From NCBI RefSeq assembly GCF_001641085.1, contig NZ_LXIE01000001.1, forward strand, positions 372,001 through 436,000: 64,000 bases of DNA. The letters are read 5' to 3'. Positions within the stretch are counted from its first letter, which is position 1; each line of letters begins with the position of its first letter. The position numbers and the translations under genes were made by a program. A model generated the notes under the pieces. The model made no database searches and had not been told where the DNA came from. It saw nothing but the letters and a program-made list of their open reading frames with translations. Shown here piece after piece: positions 1-9,056 of the stretch. The stretch comes from Aequorivita soesokkakensis (GTDB taxonomy: Bacteria > Bacteroidota > Bacteroidia > Flavobacteriales > Flavobacteriaceae).

Positions 1-1
1 A

Positions 2-664
2 CTTGCTGGCTTAAAACCTGCGGGTATTTTAGTTGAAATCTTAAATGAAGATGGAACCATGGCGCGACTTCCACAATTGGTGAAGGTTGCCAAAAAGTTT
101 GATTTAAAACTAATTTCTATTGAAGATTTGGTGAAATACCGAATGGAGCACGACTCTTTGATTGAGAAAAAAGAAGATTTCAATATTAACACTAAATTCG
201 GAAATTTCAGGCTTCGCGCTTATAAGCAAACCACAAATGACCAAATTCACATCGCCCTCACAAAGGGAACTTGGAAAGAAAACGAGCCGGTAATGGTTCG
301 CGTGAATGCAACATTGGTAAACAGCGATATTTTAGGAACGCTTACCAACAATGCTGAACAGAAGCTTGATGATATGTTCAACGTTATCAATAATGAAGGT
401 AAAGGCGCGATTGTTTTCATAAACCAACAGAGTCAATCCTTAAATCTTTTATCGCGCTTAAAAGATTTAAAAGAAAACCAAAAACCAAACGAAATTGCAA
501 AAGCGCCGCGCATTGAAATGGACAGCAAGGATTTTGGTATTGGCGCTCAAATTCTCCACGATTTAGGAATTCACAAAATACGTCTTGTTTCCAATAGTGA
601 ACAGACCAAACGTGTGGGAATGATAGGTTATGGCTTGGAGATTATGGAATATGTGAATTATTAA
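2..664 (+). CDS. ribBA: RibBA, 3,4-dihydroxy-2-butanone-4-phosphate synthase / GTP cyclohydrolase II-like (3' part)
   Basis: The gene is cut by the left window edge. The reading frame is open from base 2, and its first residues ([18 protein letters not shown], then TMARLP) are the conserved end of the RibB domain that makes the four-carbon riboflavin precursor. The remaining roughly 190 residues are a GTP cyclohydrolase II-like (RibA) domain. This RibA half looks divergent: I do not find the usual zinc-binding cysteine cluster, so it may not be a functional GTP cyclohydrolase. Many Flavobacteriia have such a degenerate second half. The gene converges on the aminotransferase gene and the two stop codons overlap by 4 bases. 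Family assignment is firm; activity of the RibA half is uncertain. Confidence 0.88.
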   Translation, partial: LAGLKPAGILVEILNEDGTMARLPQLVKVAKKFDLKLISIEDLVKYRMEHDSLIEKKEDFNINTKFGNFRLRAYKQTTNDQIHIALTKGTWKENEPVMVRVNATLVNSDILGTLTNNAEQKLDDMFNVINNEGKGAIVFINQQSQSLNLLSRLKDLKENQKPNEIAKAPRIEMDSKDFGIGAQILHDLGIHKIRLVSNSEQTKRVGMIGYGLEIMEYVNY

Positions 665-1854
665 AGCACCGAGGCGATTGCCTTTTTCATAGCTTCTGCC
701 CTATCTCTAACTTGTTTTTCGGTCCAGCCAATTTTTATTAAAGAAGAAATAGTACGCCCCATAATAGCATCACTTTTTGAAAAATCGGTATTGTTCAAAT
801 CCTGCATTTGGCTTTTTACTTCGGAAGAAAGATTGCCAAGAGATTTTAAATTTTTTAAATGTTCCCAGCCTTTAATGTAATGCCAATTGTTAGTGTACCA
901 ATAAAAACAGGCATCAACGCCAGATTCAGATATAGCTTTGTGTGCTTTTTTTGTCAATTCCTCCGTAGGTAGGAAAAAATTCAGAAACGAATAATTCTCT
1001 ACACCACCTTCGGGAACTCTTCTGAATGTAATACCTTCAATTGTTTCCAATGCTTCACGTAGAATCGTATAATTTTGTTTTTGAATATTTAAAATTCCGT
1101 CTAATTTATCCAACTGTGCTAAACCAACTGCCGCATTCAGTTCAGAAATTCTGAAATTATATCCCCAAAAGGGATGGGTTTCAGCACCGCGGTCCGTGCC
1201 AATGTGATCGTGACCGTGATCTTGGTAATGGTCTGCATTTTGCGCGTACTTTTTGTTATTGGTTATAATTGCCCCGCCTTCACCACAAGTTATGGTTTTT
1301 ACATAATCAAATGAAAAACAACCCAAATCGCCGTAGCTTCCCAGAGGTTTTCCTTCGTAAGTTCCGCCAAGAGCCTGACAGGCATCTTCTAAAAGAATTA
1401 AATTATGCTTATTACAAATTGTTTTCAAAGCTTTTAAATCTGCCATAGAACCACACATATGCACTGGCATTACGCATTTGGTTTTTGGAGTGATTGCAGC
1501 TTCCACTGCTTTTGGGTCTAGAGTCAATGTATCATCAATATCCACCAAAATTGGCACAGCGCCCAAAGCTAAAATTGATTCAAAACTCGCCACGAAAGTG
1601 AAGGTTGGCATAATAACCTCATCACCCGCTCCAATTTCAGCAGAAGCCAAAGCTACAGTTAACGCGGCAGTTCCGCTGGAAACTAATTGGCAATATTCAG
1701 AATCCATTCTTTTGGCAAAAGCGGTTTCAAACTCTTTGGCTTTCCAGTGATTGTTGCGCATTCCATCAAAACCGTAACGCATCAAAACACCAGTTTCGAG
1801 CACATCGTTTACTTGTTTGCGCTCTTCGGCGCCAAAAATTTCAAATCCAGGCAT
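661..1854 (-). CDS. DegT/DnrJ/EryC1/StrS family PLP-dependent aminotransferase
   Basis: 397 residues, the usual length for this family of sugar or amino-compound aminotransferases. Visible motifs are the substrate/cofactor loop SSGTAAL near 59-65, the PLP-pyridine Asp in LLEDACQ (Asp157), and the Schiff-base Lys186 in the stretch [16 protein letters not shown]. Such enzymes transaminate keto-sugars for surface polysaccharides or act on other small aldehydes. No sugar-nucleotide genes are adjacent, so the substrate cannot be assigned. ATG start at 1854. The 3' end overlaps ribBA by 4 bases in convergent orientation. Confidence 0.9.
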   Translation of the reverse strand: MPGFEIFGAEERKQVNDVLETGVLMRYGFDGMRNNHWKAKEFETAFAKRMDSEYCQLVSSGTAALTVALASAEIGAGDEVIMPTFTFVASFESILALGAVPILVDIDDTLTLDPKAVEAAITPKTKCVMPVHMCGSMADLKALKTICNKHNLILLEDACQALGGTYEGKPLGSYGDLGCFSFDYVKTITCGEGGAIITNNKKYAQNADHYQDHGHDHIGTDRGAETHPFWGYNFRISELNAAVGLAQLDKLDGILNIQKQNYTILREALETIEGITFRRVPEGGVENYSFLNFFLPTEELTKKAHKAISESGVDACFYWYTNNWHYIKGWEHLKNLKSLGNLSSEVKSQMQDLNNTDFSKSDAIMGRTISSLIKIGWTEKQVRDRAEAMKKAIASVL

Positions 1855-1943
1855 TTTTTTTAATGATTAAATTATAATGTAGAATGAATAATAGATGAGG
1901 ATCAAAGGTAATGGTTGTGTTGTGAAATTGAAATTCTTAAAAA

Positions 1944-2582
1944 TCAATTTATTTCAATAATAAGTTCATCCACCCCACGGCGTACTTTTTTAAGGTTTAT
2001 AAAAAAGTCTGATTCGTCGCGATAGCCTACAGGAAGAACAATTACAGATTCCAAACCTTTTTTATTCAAACCTAATAATTCATCGTATTTTTTCGGTTCA
2101 AAACCTTCAATGGGGCAGGCATCTATTTTTTCAACTGCACAAACTGTAAGCAGTGCGCCCAATGTTAAATATAATTGGTTCGCCATCCATTGACGGATTT
2201 CAGAAGTTTGTTTCTTTGAAAAGTTTTCAATCAATGCTTTTTCAAATGGCTCTAAAATGGTACGCGGCGTGTTCCGATGTCCTTCCACTCTTTTAAAATG
2301 ATCCGTAATAAAGTCTTCATTAATATTATTTTCAATACACAAAATTAAAACGTGTGAAGCATCCCGAACCTGTGGCTGATTGTAGGTAAGCGGCATTAGT
2401 TGGGTTTTCAATTCAGGATTGCTAACCACAACAAGTTTTAAGGGCTGTAGGCCATAAGAAGTTGCTGTTAAATTAAAAGTTTCCTTTAAAATTTGCAGCT
2501 TTTCTTCTGAAAGGGTTTTAGAAGAGTCAAACCGTTTGGTAGCGTAGCGCCATTGAAGTTTTTCAATTGTTTTTGAAGACAT
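1944..2582 (-). CDS. nitroreductase family NAD(P)H-dependent flavin oxidoreductase
   Basis: 212 residues, typical for single-domain FMN-dependent nitroreductases of the NfsB type. The N-terminus (LQWRYATKRFD, then KLQILKETFNLTATSYGLQP) has the FMN-phosphate-binding R-Y-A-T-K-R pattern and the S-x-x-x-Q segment of the family. The C-terminal LESVIVLPVGYRDESD is the usual final flavin-contact segment. It probably reduces nitroaromatics, quinones or flavin with NAD(P)H in the cytoplasm; the natural substrate is not shown. Monocistronic by appearance, with about 90 bases to each neighbour. Confidence 0.88.
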   Translation of the reverse strand: MSSKTIEKLQWRYATKRFDSSKTLSEEKLQILKETFNLTATSYGLQPLKLVVVSNPELKTQLMPLTYNQPQVRDASHVLILCIENNINEDFITDHFKRVEGHRNTPRTILEPFEKALIENFSKKQTSEIRQWMANQLYLTLGALLTVCAVEKIDACPIEGFEPKKYDELLGLNKKGLESVIVLPVGYRDESDFFINLKKVRRGVDELIIEIN

Positions 2583-2675
2583 TTAGAAAAATGAGTTAGT
2601 ATTGGACACAAAAATAGCGATAAAAATGTTGACCTTTTACCGCTATCCTTTTGCTACTAATTAAACAATTAAAAA

Positions 2676-3059
2676 TTACCCTCCACTTCCGTAAACTTCC
2701 TCGCAACGGTTCCATGTGCTTTCCATATCTTCTTCCAGTTCCTGCACACGATTATTGATTCGCGAATTGAGCGTGCTTTTTTCATCGGCAGTACAGCCAC
2801 CGTTGGAATTCAACCATCCCCGTCTATTTTTTAACGATTGTATATATTCTTCAGTCAATCCCTTTCTAATTAAACACGCTTCCAAAGATTGTGAGTTACC
2901 CTCACTGTCAACAGCCTCTGTCATTTGGATGTTATAGGTTGTTTGCCAACTATCCAAGGTGTCTTCAACATCAATGGCGCATTGACTTTTTCCTGCATCC
3001 TCCAAGCCACAGGATATAAAGAACGTAAATAGTCCAACTAAAAATAATTTAGATTTCAT
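2676..3059 (-). CDS. small lipoprotein of unknown function
   Basis: I do not recognise a family. I prefer the ATG at 3059 because MKSKLFLVGLFTFFISCG then forms a clean lipoprotein signal with lipobox FISC, the Cys being residue 17. An upstream ATG at 3071 would add four residues. The mature part is short (about 110 residues), charged and has several cysteines (ACLIRKGL, NGGCTADE, NRCEEVYG), so disulfides are possible after export. It lies just downstream of the DUF4870 gene on the same strand (28 bases), so the two may be cotranscribed. Confidence 0.72.
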   Translation of the reverse strand: MKSKLFLVGLFTFFISCGLEDAGKSQCAIDVEDTLDSWQTTYNIQMTEAVDSEGNSQSLEACLIRKGLTEEYIQSLKNRRGWLNSNGGCTADEKSTLNSRINNRVQELEEDMESTWNRCEEVYGSGG

Positions 3060-3086
3060 AATTCTTATCATTTATAGGGTTATCAT

Positions 3087-3449
3087 TTAGACATTTTTAA
3101 ACCACTCTTCGTATTTTTTACCCAACAGTGGAACTGGGCTTTGTTTTTCATTTACTGCGTTCATAAGACCCATTATCCACATATATATTATTACAAAAAA
3201 TCCGAGTATGTTGATAATCCAACCTAAAATGGGTATCAATCCAATAATTCCTAGTGCCAATCCCGTTGCGGCTAGGCCTAAAGATTGGCGGATGTGATAT
3301 TTGGCAAATTCGTTTTTCTTATCATTGTTCATTACAAATGCAATAATAAGTCCCACGATAGTCAGATAAGCTATAGTCGCAATGGACTTCCCTTCTGATG
3401 TTGATGTGTTTGTTTCTATTGGAGTTGTTTTGGGCTCTGTCGTTTCCAT
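3087..3449 (-). CDS. DUF4870-type small membrane protein
   Basis: 120 residues. After a hydrophilic, Thr-rich N-terminus of about 22 residues come three hydrophobic segments: about 25-40, about 57-75 (LGLAATGLALGIIGLIPI) and about 77-97 (GWIINILGFFVIIYMWIMG). Between the first two lies a conserved basic/His stretch (EFAKYHIRQSLGL) that is the mark of DUF4870/Tic20-like proteins. Inner-membrane location is inferred and the function of this family is unknown. ATG start. Confidence 0.75.
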   Translation of the reverse strand: METTEPKTTPIETNTSTSEGKSIATIAYLTIVGLIIAFVMNNDKKNEFAKYHIRQSLGLAATGLALGIIGLIPILGWIINILGFFVIIYMWIMGLMNAVNEKQSPVPLLGKKYEEWFKNV

Positions 3450-3552
3450 TTTTATTTATTTTTATTTTTTAGGTTAATTTTTATATTCACAAATCTTAAA
3501 ACGGGAAAGCTATTTTAATTTATCCTGAAGTTAATTTCTGATAAATTTTGAC

Positions 3553-3648
3553 TCATATACAGCAAACATTCAGGGGGCCATCCCCTTCTTTACCTAAGAA
3601 AAAAATGATTGCAACTATTACAAACAATAGCAATATTTTAGTTTTCAT
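3553..3648 (-). CDS. micro-ORF, 31-residue single-helix membrane peptide
   Basis: An ORF of 31 codons: a Lys-containing N-terminus (MKTK), an uninterrupted hydrophobic stretch (ILLLFVIVAIIFFLG), then a short acidic/Gly tail ending in two adjacent Cys. Its ATG overlaps the TGA of the preceding 45-residue ORF (ATGA at 3645-3648), the pattern of translational coupling. No homologue is recognised. The coupling and the clean transmembrane pattern are the reasons to call it a gene; it could still be chance. Confidence 0.42.
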   Translation of the reverse strand: MKTKILLLFVIVAIIFFLGKEGDGPLNVCCI

Positions 3649-3782
3649 TTTTTAAAAATTTTTATGGTCTTCATTACTTTGTTATTTAAAAGAATTCTCA
3701 ATTCATATTTCCCCTGCCTTAGGTGGTCAATGCTCATGTAAATAACTTCGTCCTTTTTTTCAGTACCAAGGGTGTTTTTCAT
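3645..3782 (-). CDS. micro-ORF, 45-residue protein resembling a C-terminal beta-strand module
   Basis: Encodes 45 residues. The second half (DEVIYMSIDHLRQGKYELRI followed by LLNNKVMKTIKIFKK) reads like the short beta-rich modules often found in tiny Flavobacteriia proteins: a strand, an HLxxGxYxLxI turn, then a Lys-rich strand. This resembles the core of type IX sorting domains, but no secretion signal precedes it. ATG at 3782, and a stop codon upstream in frame prevents a longer start. It occupies the otherwise empty 450-base gap between the DUF4870 gene and the regulator gene and overlaps the next micro-ORF by ATGA. Confidence 0.5.
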   Translation of the reverse strand: MKNTLGTEKKDEVIYMSIDHLRQGKYELRILLNNKVMKTIKIFKK

Positions 3783-3899
3783 TGATGAAGCCTTTTAGTT
3801 TTAACAAATTTATAATGAAAGTAAATTGAGGAATAATACAAATGTTCCAAAACATAAAAGATATGTTTCAGTAGTTAAAATACATTCTTAATGTAATGA

Positions 3900-6800
3900 T
3901 TATGGGTTATTTGAAAGGTATTCGTTGGGCGTACAATTATAAACTTCCTTAAAACATTTGCTGAAATAGGAAGGTGTATTAAAGCCAACTTGATAGGCAA
4001 TTTCTGAAATGGAAGCGTCAGATTCCTGCATTAAGCGGATTGCAAGTTTTAACCGTTGCGAACGTATAAATTCACTGGCAGACATAGCTGTAATTGCTTT
4101 TAATTTTCTATGAAGCTGCGTACGGCTCATCAGCATCAATTTACCAAAACGATCACTTGTAAATTCAGGGTCTGTTATGTGTTCGTCCAAAACCGTTTGC
4201 AAGCGTTTCAAGAATTCACTTTCAGCTGAAGTTATTGCAATCTCTGGATTAATGCTTAGGGTTTTGCTGAAATGCTTTTGCAATTGCCTCCTGTTTTCAA
4301 TAAGTTTTTCAACCCAAATTTTTAGTTTTTCACTGTTGAAAGGTTTTGTTACATACGCATCAGCGCCAGTTTTTATTCCTTCAATTTCGTTTTCCTCGCC
4401 CACTTTTGCAGTTAAGAGAATTATTGGGATGTGGCTGGTAAGTTCGTTTGTTTTTAGTGTGTTGCAAAGTTGAATGCCATCAATTTCAGGCATCATAATA
4501 TCACTGATAATCAAATCTGGTATTTCTTTAAATGCTTTTTCTATTCCTATTTCACCGTTTTCGGCTTCAATAATTTGATACTGCTTTTTAAAGATCGAAA
4601 TGATAAATGCACGAATATCTGCATCGTCCTCAACAATTAATAACAATGGTTTTTCTTTATTGGAATTGAAATTGGAAATTGTTTGTTCAGTTTCTTCTTC
4701 AAAGAATAAAATTTCTTCATCAATATTTAAAACTTCATCTTCAAAAGCATCCTTATTTATGGGAAGCGACACGGTAAACTGTATTTTGTCGTTATCAATA
4801 TTGTTCGCTATAATGGTTCCTTTTGAAAGCGTAACCAATTCCCGAACCAAGGCAAGGCCAACCCCAACGCCGTCAGACAGCTTGTTGTCCTGATAAAAAC
4901 GCTGAAAGAGTTTGCTCAAATCCTTTTTACCAACGTTATCGCTATTATTGATTATGGAAAGCACCATAACCGCTTCCTGTCTGTTTGCATCAAAAACAAT
5001 TGTACTCTTTGGCGGGGAATATTTTATGGCATTCACCAAAAGGTTTGAAACTACTTTTTCAATTATATCCTCATCAAACCACACATTTTTTAAATCCTGA
5101 ATGTTACTTAAAATAGTTATCTCCTTCTCCGCCGCTTTATACTGAAAAGCACTGATAAGCTGATTAAGCAGTATAGAAAGGTTGCCTTTTTTAATTTTCA
5201 GTTTTCGCTGACCGGAATCTATCATAGACAAATCCAGCATTTGTTCAACCAGAATTAGTAGCCTGTCTGCATTTTGTTTTACCAAAGACAGTTCTTTTTT
5301 ATCTTCTTCTGAAATTTTTTCTTTTGAAAGTTGGTTCTCAATTGGTCCCGAAATAAGCGTTAAAGGGGTTCTAAATTCGTGCGAAATATTTGTATAAAGC
5401 TTGGTTTTGAAATCATCCAACTTCTTTAGTCGCTCCGTTTCTTCGTGCTCCAATCGAAGCTGTGCCTTTATTTCCCAGCGCCATTTCAAATATCTATAAA
5501 GGTAGTAGCTAAATAGTAGAAATAACAGCGCATATATCGCCTTTGCCAAATTGGTGCCGTACCAAGGCTTGAGGATTGTGAACGAATAGGTTGCAGGTTC
5601 AGTGTTCCAAACGCCGTCATAATTGCTGGAAATGACCTGAAATTCATAATCATTTGGCGGTAAGTTTGTATAGTGCGCCACATTGCTATTTCCAGCGACA
5701 ATCCAATCTAAATCGTTGTTCAGCAGTTTATATTTATATTGGTTGCGCTCCGGTTGTGAAAAATGCAGTGAGGAAAAAGTAAACGTAACAGTATTTTCAT
5801 TATGCTTAAGATTTTGGTTGGGAATAAGCTTTCGGCTTTTATTGTAAACCTCGAAACCTGAAATTACTGTTTTCGGTTTTATAGGGTTAAACGATAATTG
5901 ATTTGGGTTAAACCAATTGATTCCTTCCAATCCACCAAAATACAGAATACCGTTTTTATCTTTGAAATAGGCGCCAGTATTGAATTCAAAGGCTTGCAGT
6001 CCATCGTAATTGCTGTAATTTTCTATAACTGAAATTGTATTGTTTTGAAATTTCAACTTTGAGATGCCTTTGTTGCTGCTTATCCATAAATAGCCATCGG
6101 AATCTGGAAGAATTCCGTAAACAACATTATTTGGCAAGCCTTCCGCCTTTGTAATTTTTTGAATGGTTTTATGGTTGGGATTGTAGATTTGCAGACCATC
6201 TCCGTTGGTTCCAATTAATAGAACAGTGCCATTAAAATATAATGATTTCACATTGCTGTTTACTGACGCAATGTTTTCAATTGTATTGTTTTGAACATTT
6301 AATTTAAAAAGGCCGTCAGTCTCCGTGCCAATCCAAAGATCTGTGTTTGCTCCCTGTTCAATAGTTCTAATATTGTTTGTGGTCAGGCTTGAATTTTCGG
6401 TTGTGTATTGCTGAATTATTCCTCGATCTTTATCAAACTGAATAAGTCCGTGATCTCTTGTTCCCAACCAAATATTGCCGCTTTTATCTTTGTAGATTTT
6501 CCAAATAGTAAACGAAGTTGTTTCTTTAAAAGAAGCAATCTTTCCCTTGGAATCCATTATTTGCAATCCATGCGCCTGGTGGCCTATATACAGATTATCA
6601 TCATCAGCCAATAAACTCATTATCCTATCTCCCAAAAGATTGGAATTTTCAGTGGTATAGGTATAAAAATCCTTTTTATCAATATTTAAACGGGTTAAAC
6701 CTTTTCCCGAAGTTCCTACCCAAATATTATTTTGGGTATCTTTTGTAATTGCCCTTATAACGTCCACATTTACATTCAATGGCACTTGATCATTAGTTAA

Positions 6801-7796
6801 TACATTGAATTTCACCAAATACTCATCGTAGTAACTCAGACCCGTACCGTCCGTTCCCAACCAAATGGTGCCGGTATTGTCTTCAAACAAACTGAGCACA
6901 TCGTTGTAGTGCAAAGCATAAGGATTGTTTTTGTTTTCTGTGAAATGTTGAATGGTTTCCCTTTCAAAATTTATTAAATAAACACCTTGCCCATAAGTTG
7001 CAACCCATAGTTGGTTTCGCTTATCAAACAAAAGATCCTGAATGATTAAATTTTTGGGCAATGAAGTCAAGGAAAAACCCGTGAATCTCGAAAACTCAGT
7101 TTCATTTTGTTGTTTTTTAAAAAGACCTTCCCCAAAGCTTCCTATATAAATCGTTCCATTTTTTGATTGTGAAAGGGCGCTGAAATTGGTTTCGGGCAGA
7201 ATTTCCCTAAACTTATAATTCCCATCTTTAATTTCGAAGAAACCATTATTTGTAGTAGCTAAAACGATATTATCATACGTTTCAAGAAAATCATAGATTG
7301 TACGGTTTGCGTCTTTTGATTTTAAAAATTGAACAGTGTCTTTGGTTTGATGATTTATTTTGTAAATCCCCTTCTCATAAGTGCCCAAATAATAATCTGA
7401 AGCTTTATCTTGAATGAGCGCGCTTATTGGGCCAATATTCAAAATGGTTTTAAAATCATCAGTTTCCTGATTATATTTTTCAAGCTTTCCTGAGTTGGAA
7501 ACAATCCACAGTTCTCCAGTTTTGCTAACATATATTTTGCCCAGCTTACTGAATTTAGGCCGTGTTACATCTTCAAATTGAATATCATAGTGAATAAAAT
7601 CGCGTCCATCATACTTATTCAATCCATCTTGGGTGGCAAACCACATAAAACCCGTACTGTCTTGGGCAATGCTAACCACACTATTTTGCGACAAGCCTTG
7701 TTCCACCGTAAGTTCCCGAAACGCTACCTGTTTGTTGCTTTGCGAAAAAACAAGGCAAGGAAACAATAGAAGAAAAAGTAGCTTTAAACGCTTCAT
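3900..7796 (-). CDS. hybrid two-component system sensor kinase/response regulator (HTCS)
   Basis: 1298 residues, full HTCS architecture. Signal peptide 1-18, then a periplasmic sensor of repeated ligand-binding propeller motifs (about 30-640, with repeats such as NIWVGTSGKGLTRL and NIWLGTRDHGLIQF). A Y_Y_Y domain follows (about 665-742) and one membrane helix (about 752-769). The cytoplasmic part has HisKA with His806 in SHEFRTPL, an HATPase with the N box near 918-928 and a Gly-rich box near 976-981, a receiver with Asp1099 in SDIMMPEIDG, and a C-terminal AraC-type double HTH. Such proteins usually sense glycans and switch on a polysaccharide utilisation locus, but no SusC/SusD or glycoside hydrolase gene is adjacent. 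The target is therefore elsewhere or different. Confidence 0.95.
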   Translation of the reverse strand: MKRLKLLFLLLFPCLVFSQSNKQVAFRELTVEQGLSQNSVVSIAQDSTGFMWFATQDGLNKYDGRDFIHYDIQFEDVTRPKFSKLGKIYVSKTGELWIVSNSGKLEKYNQETDDFKTILNIGPISALIQDKASDYYLGTYEKGIYKINHQTKDTVQFLKSKDANRTIYDFLETYDNIVLATTNNGFFEIKDGNYKFREILPETNFSALSQSKNGTIYIGSFGEGLFKKQQNETEFSRFTGFSLTSLPKNLIIQDLLFDKRNQLWVATYGQGVYLINFERETIQHFTENKNNPYALHYNDVLSLFEDNTGTIWLGTDGTGLSYYDEYLVKFNVLTNDQVPLNVNVDVIRAITKDTQNNIWVGTSGKGLTRLNIDKKDFYTYTTENSNLLGDRIMSLLADDDNLYIGHQAHGLQIMDSKGKIASFKETTSFTIWKIYKDKSGNIWLGTRDHGLIQFDKDRGIIQQYTTENSSLTTNNIRTIEQGANTDLWIGTETDGLFKLNVQNNTIENIASVNSNVKSLYFNGTVLLIGTNGDGLQIYNPNHKTIQKITKAEGLPNNVVYGILPDSDGYLWISSNKGISKLKFQNNTISVIENYSNYDGLQAFEFNTGAYFKDKNGILYFGGLEGINWFNPNQLSFNPIKPKTVISGFEVYNKSRKLIPNQNLKHNENTVTFTFSSLHFSQPERNQYKYKLLNNDLDWIVAGNSNVAHYTNLPPNDYEFQVISSNYDGVWNTEPATYSFTILKPWYGTNLAKAIYALLFLLFSYYLYRYLKWRWEIKAQLRLEHEETERLKKLDDFKTKLYTNISHEFRTPLTLISGPIENQLSKEKISEEDKKELSLVKQNADRLLILVEQMLDLSMIDSGQRKLKIKKGNLSILLNQLISAFQYKAAEKEITILSNIQDLKNVWFDEDIIEKVVSNLLVNAIKYSPPKSTIVFDANRQEAVMVLSIINNSDNVGKKDLSKLFQRFYQDNKLSDGVGVGLALVRELVTLSKGTIIANNIDNDKIQFTVSLPINKDAFEDEVLNIDEEILFFEEETEQTISNFNSNKEKPLLLIVEDDADIRAFIISIFKKQYQIIEAENGEIGIEKAFKEIPDLIISDIMMPEIDGIQLCNTLKTNELTSHIPIILLTAKVGEENEIEGIKTGADAYVTKPFNSEKLKIWVEKLIENRRQLQKHFSKTLSINPEIAITSAESEFLKRLQTVLDEHITDPEFTSDRFGKLMLMSRTQLHRKLKAITAMSASEFIRSQRLKLAIRLMQESDASISEIAYQVGFNTPSYFSKCFKEVYNCTPNEYLSNNP

Positions 7797-8012
7797 TAAG
7801 GATTTGTTAGGCTAAATAAAATTACTAAAAATATTATTGGTGAAATTATTGAAAGGTTTTGTGAGCGCCGGCCCAAATTTCACAGTACTTTTAGGGATAT
7901 TTTCTTATGATTACATTTAACAAACAAAAACATCAAAAAGAAATGGAATATTTAAAAAAGCTTTTTATATTTGCAACCTCTTAAGCAAAACGCTTAGAAA
8001 ACGCATACCACT

Positions 8013-8097
8013 GGAGAAATGGCAGAGTGGTCGAATGCGGCAGTCTTGAAAACTGTTGAGGGTCACACCTCCGGGGGTTCGAATCCCTCTTTCTCCG
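8013..8097 (+). tRNA. tRNA-Ser (anticodon UGA)
   Basis: An 85-base class II tRNA. The acceptor arm pairs GGAGAAA (8013-8019) with TTTCTCC (8090-8096), with discriminator G at 8097. The anticodon stem GCAGT/ACTGT encloses the loop CTTGAAA, giving anticodon TGA. A long variable arm and the T-loop GGTTCGAATC follow. No CCA is encoded (GCAA follows). Its 3' end is the attachment site of the genomic element that follows. Confidence 0.96.
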
Positions 8098-8103
8098 CAA
8101 AAA
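8076..8103 (+). repeat. attachment site, tRNA-proximal copy
   Basis: A 28-base segment of the tRNA-Ser T arm and acceptor plus five following bases. It matches 18005-18032 at 26 of 28 positions, with the last 18 bases identical. This copy completes the functional tRNA gene. Confidence 0.88.
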
Positions 8104-8137
8104 GCCCCGTTATCGTAATGATAACGGGGCTTTGTTT
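8100..8137 (+). terminator. rho-independent terminator after tRNA-Ser, lying inside the island
   Basis: Perfect stem AAAGCCCCGTTATC / GATAACGGGGCTTT around a short GTAAT-type loop, followed by TGTTTTG. It sits at once after the attachment core, so the DNA that now ends the tRNA transcript came with the element. The presumed original terminator lies beyond the distal repeat at 18030-18064. Confidence 0.85.
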
Positions 8138-8141
8138 TGCG

Positions 8142-8161
8142 GGGTGCCTGTATAGGTGTCA
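8142..8161 (+). repeat. terminal direct repeat of the island, left copy
   Basis: GGGTGCCTGTATAGGTGTCA. It matches 17876-17895 at 19 of 20 positions in the same orientation, each copy lying inside one end of the element. The positions fit arm-type binding sites for the N-terminal arm-binding domain of the integrase, or excisionase sites. This is inference from place and similarity. Confidence 0.7.
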
Positions 8162-8180
8162 ATTCTCGTGTTTTTATTTC

Positions 8181-9056
8181 TCAAACCAACGTTTTATCTT
8201 TTGCTATATTTTCCGTCCACTCAATATCATATTTTAAATCAGGGAACTCTTTTTCTTTTGGTAATAACCCATTTCTTACATGTACTAATTGAAATTTATC
8301 TCCTATAAAACTCTCAACATAGAAAGTCTGGATACTTTTTATATCATAATGTAAGTGAGCGTCTATAGGTCTTAATATCAAATTCATTCCGTTTAGATTG
8401 TCGGAAATACTTGGATATATCATTCCATTCATAGAAACTGGTTCTCCATTGTCGTCCATTACTTTTACAAGCATACACTCTGTAATTGCATTTGTTATTT
8501 TGTAATAATGTTCATCATCTGTAACCTTATGAGTAAATAATTTATCTAAAAAATCATCAACTTCTTTAAATTCTTTTGGTTGTTTAGACGGTTCAAAATT
8601 TTCAATACAACTATGTACTCCTTCTATTTTCTTTAAATGCTGTATTGCAATTGGCTTAATTTTGAAACTTGGGAGTTTTTCATCCACAATACGAGGTTCA
8701 AATGTGCAAACTGTAATAAATTTACCAACCTCTGGTCTTACTTCTTTTATTGCAGTTTCAAATTGTGTAGATGCGTAAAAGGTACTCTTACCCGCTCTAT
8801 TACATCTTCCATTCCAAAAGATTTTTTTTGCGGGCGGGTTCCAAAATTCATTTTCCGAAATAAAAACACTATATTCTCCTTTAAAAGAATCCCCGTTAAA
8901 GTATTGATGCTTTCTTGCCCGATAGAAACCTTTAAATTTTTGATTTTTACATAATATTGAAGAATATTTTGCTTCAGTTAACTTTTCAGCAATAATTTTC
9001 TTTATATCTTCAATAGTAGCAGTTTTAGAATACTCAATAAGTTCATCATTTTTCAT
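8181..9056 (-). CDS. RES-domain protein (predicted NAD+-targeting toxin family)
   Basis: 291 residues. The RES signature is readable: Arg46 in FYRARKH, the GRCNRAGKSTFYAS segment (83-96) that corresponds to the family's GRWNxxGxxxxYxS, Glu105 in FETAIKEVRP, and Ser216 in the late YPS motif. These give the Arg-Glu-Ser set that names the domain. Known RES proteins (MbcT, ParT/Res) degrade or transfer ADP-ribose from NAD+ and are usually paired with a Xre/DUF2384 antitoxin; none is next to this gene. About 40 residues precede the domain. The ATG overlaps the TGA of res (ATGA, 9053-9056), so it is the third gene of the mod-res operon. Domain call is strong; a toxic role in phage defence is inference. 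Confidence 0.82.
   Translation of the reverse strand: MKNDELIEYSKTATIEDIKKIIAEKLTEAKYSSILCKNQKFKGFYRARKHQYFNGDSFKGEYSVFISENEFWNPPAKKIFWNGRCNRAGKSTFYASTQFETAIKEVRPEVGKFITVCTFEPRIVDEKLPSFKIKPIAIQHLKKIEGVHSCIENFEPSKQPKEFKEVDDFLDKLFTHKVTDDEHYYKITNAITECMLVKVMDDNGEPVSMNGMIYPSISDNLNGMNLILRPIDAHLHYDIKSIQTFYVESFIGDKFQLVHVRNGLLPKEKEFPDLKYDIEWTENIAKDKTLV

Noticed and set aside
7965-8237. ORFs of 65 and 72 codons on both strands over the tRNA-Ser gene
   Set aside because: They are products of the tRNA sequence and its terminator; no ribosomal or compositional support.
8181-9056. Conventional toxin-antitoxin pair with the RES gene
   Set aside because: No Xre/DUF2384-type antitoxin ORF lies on either side; the only small DNA-binding gene is the excisionase-like one, 5 kb away and separated by rep.
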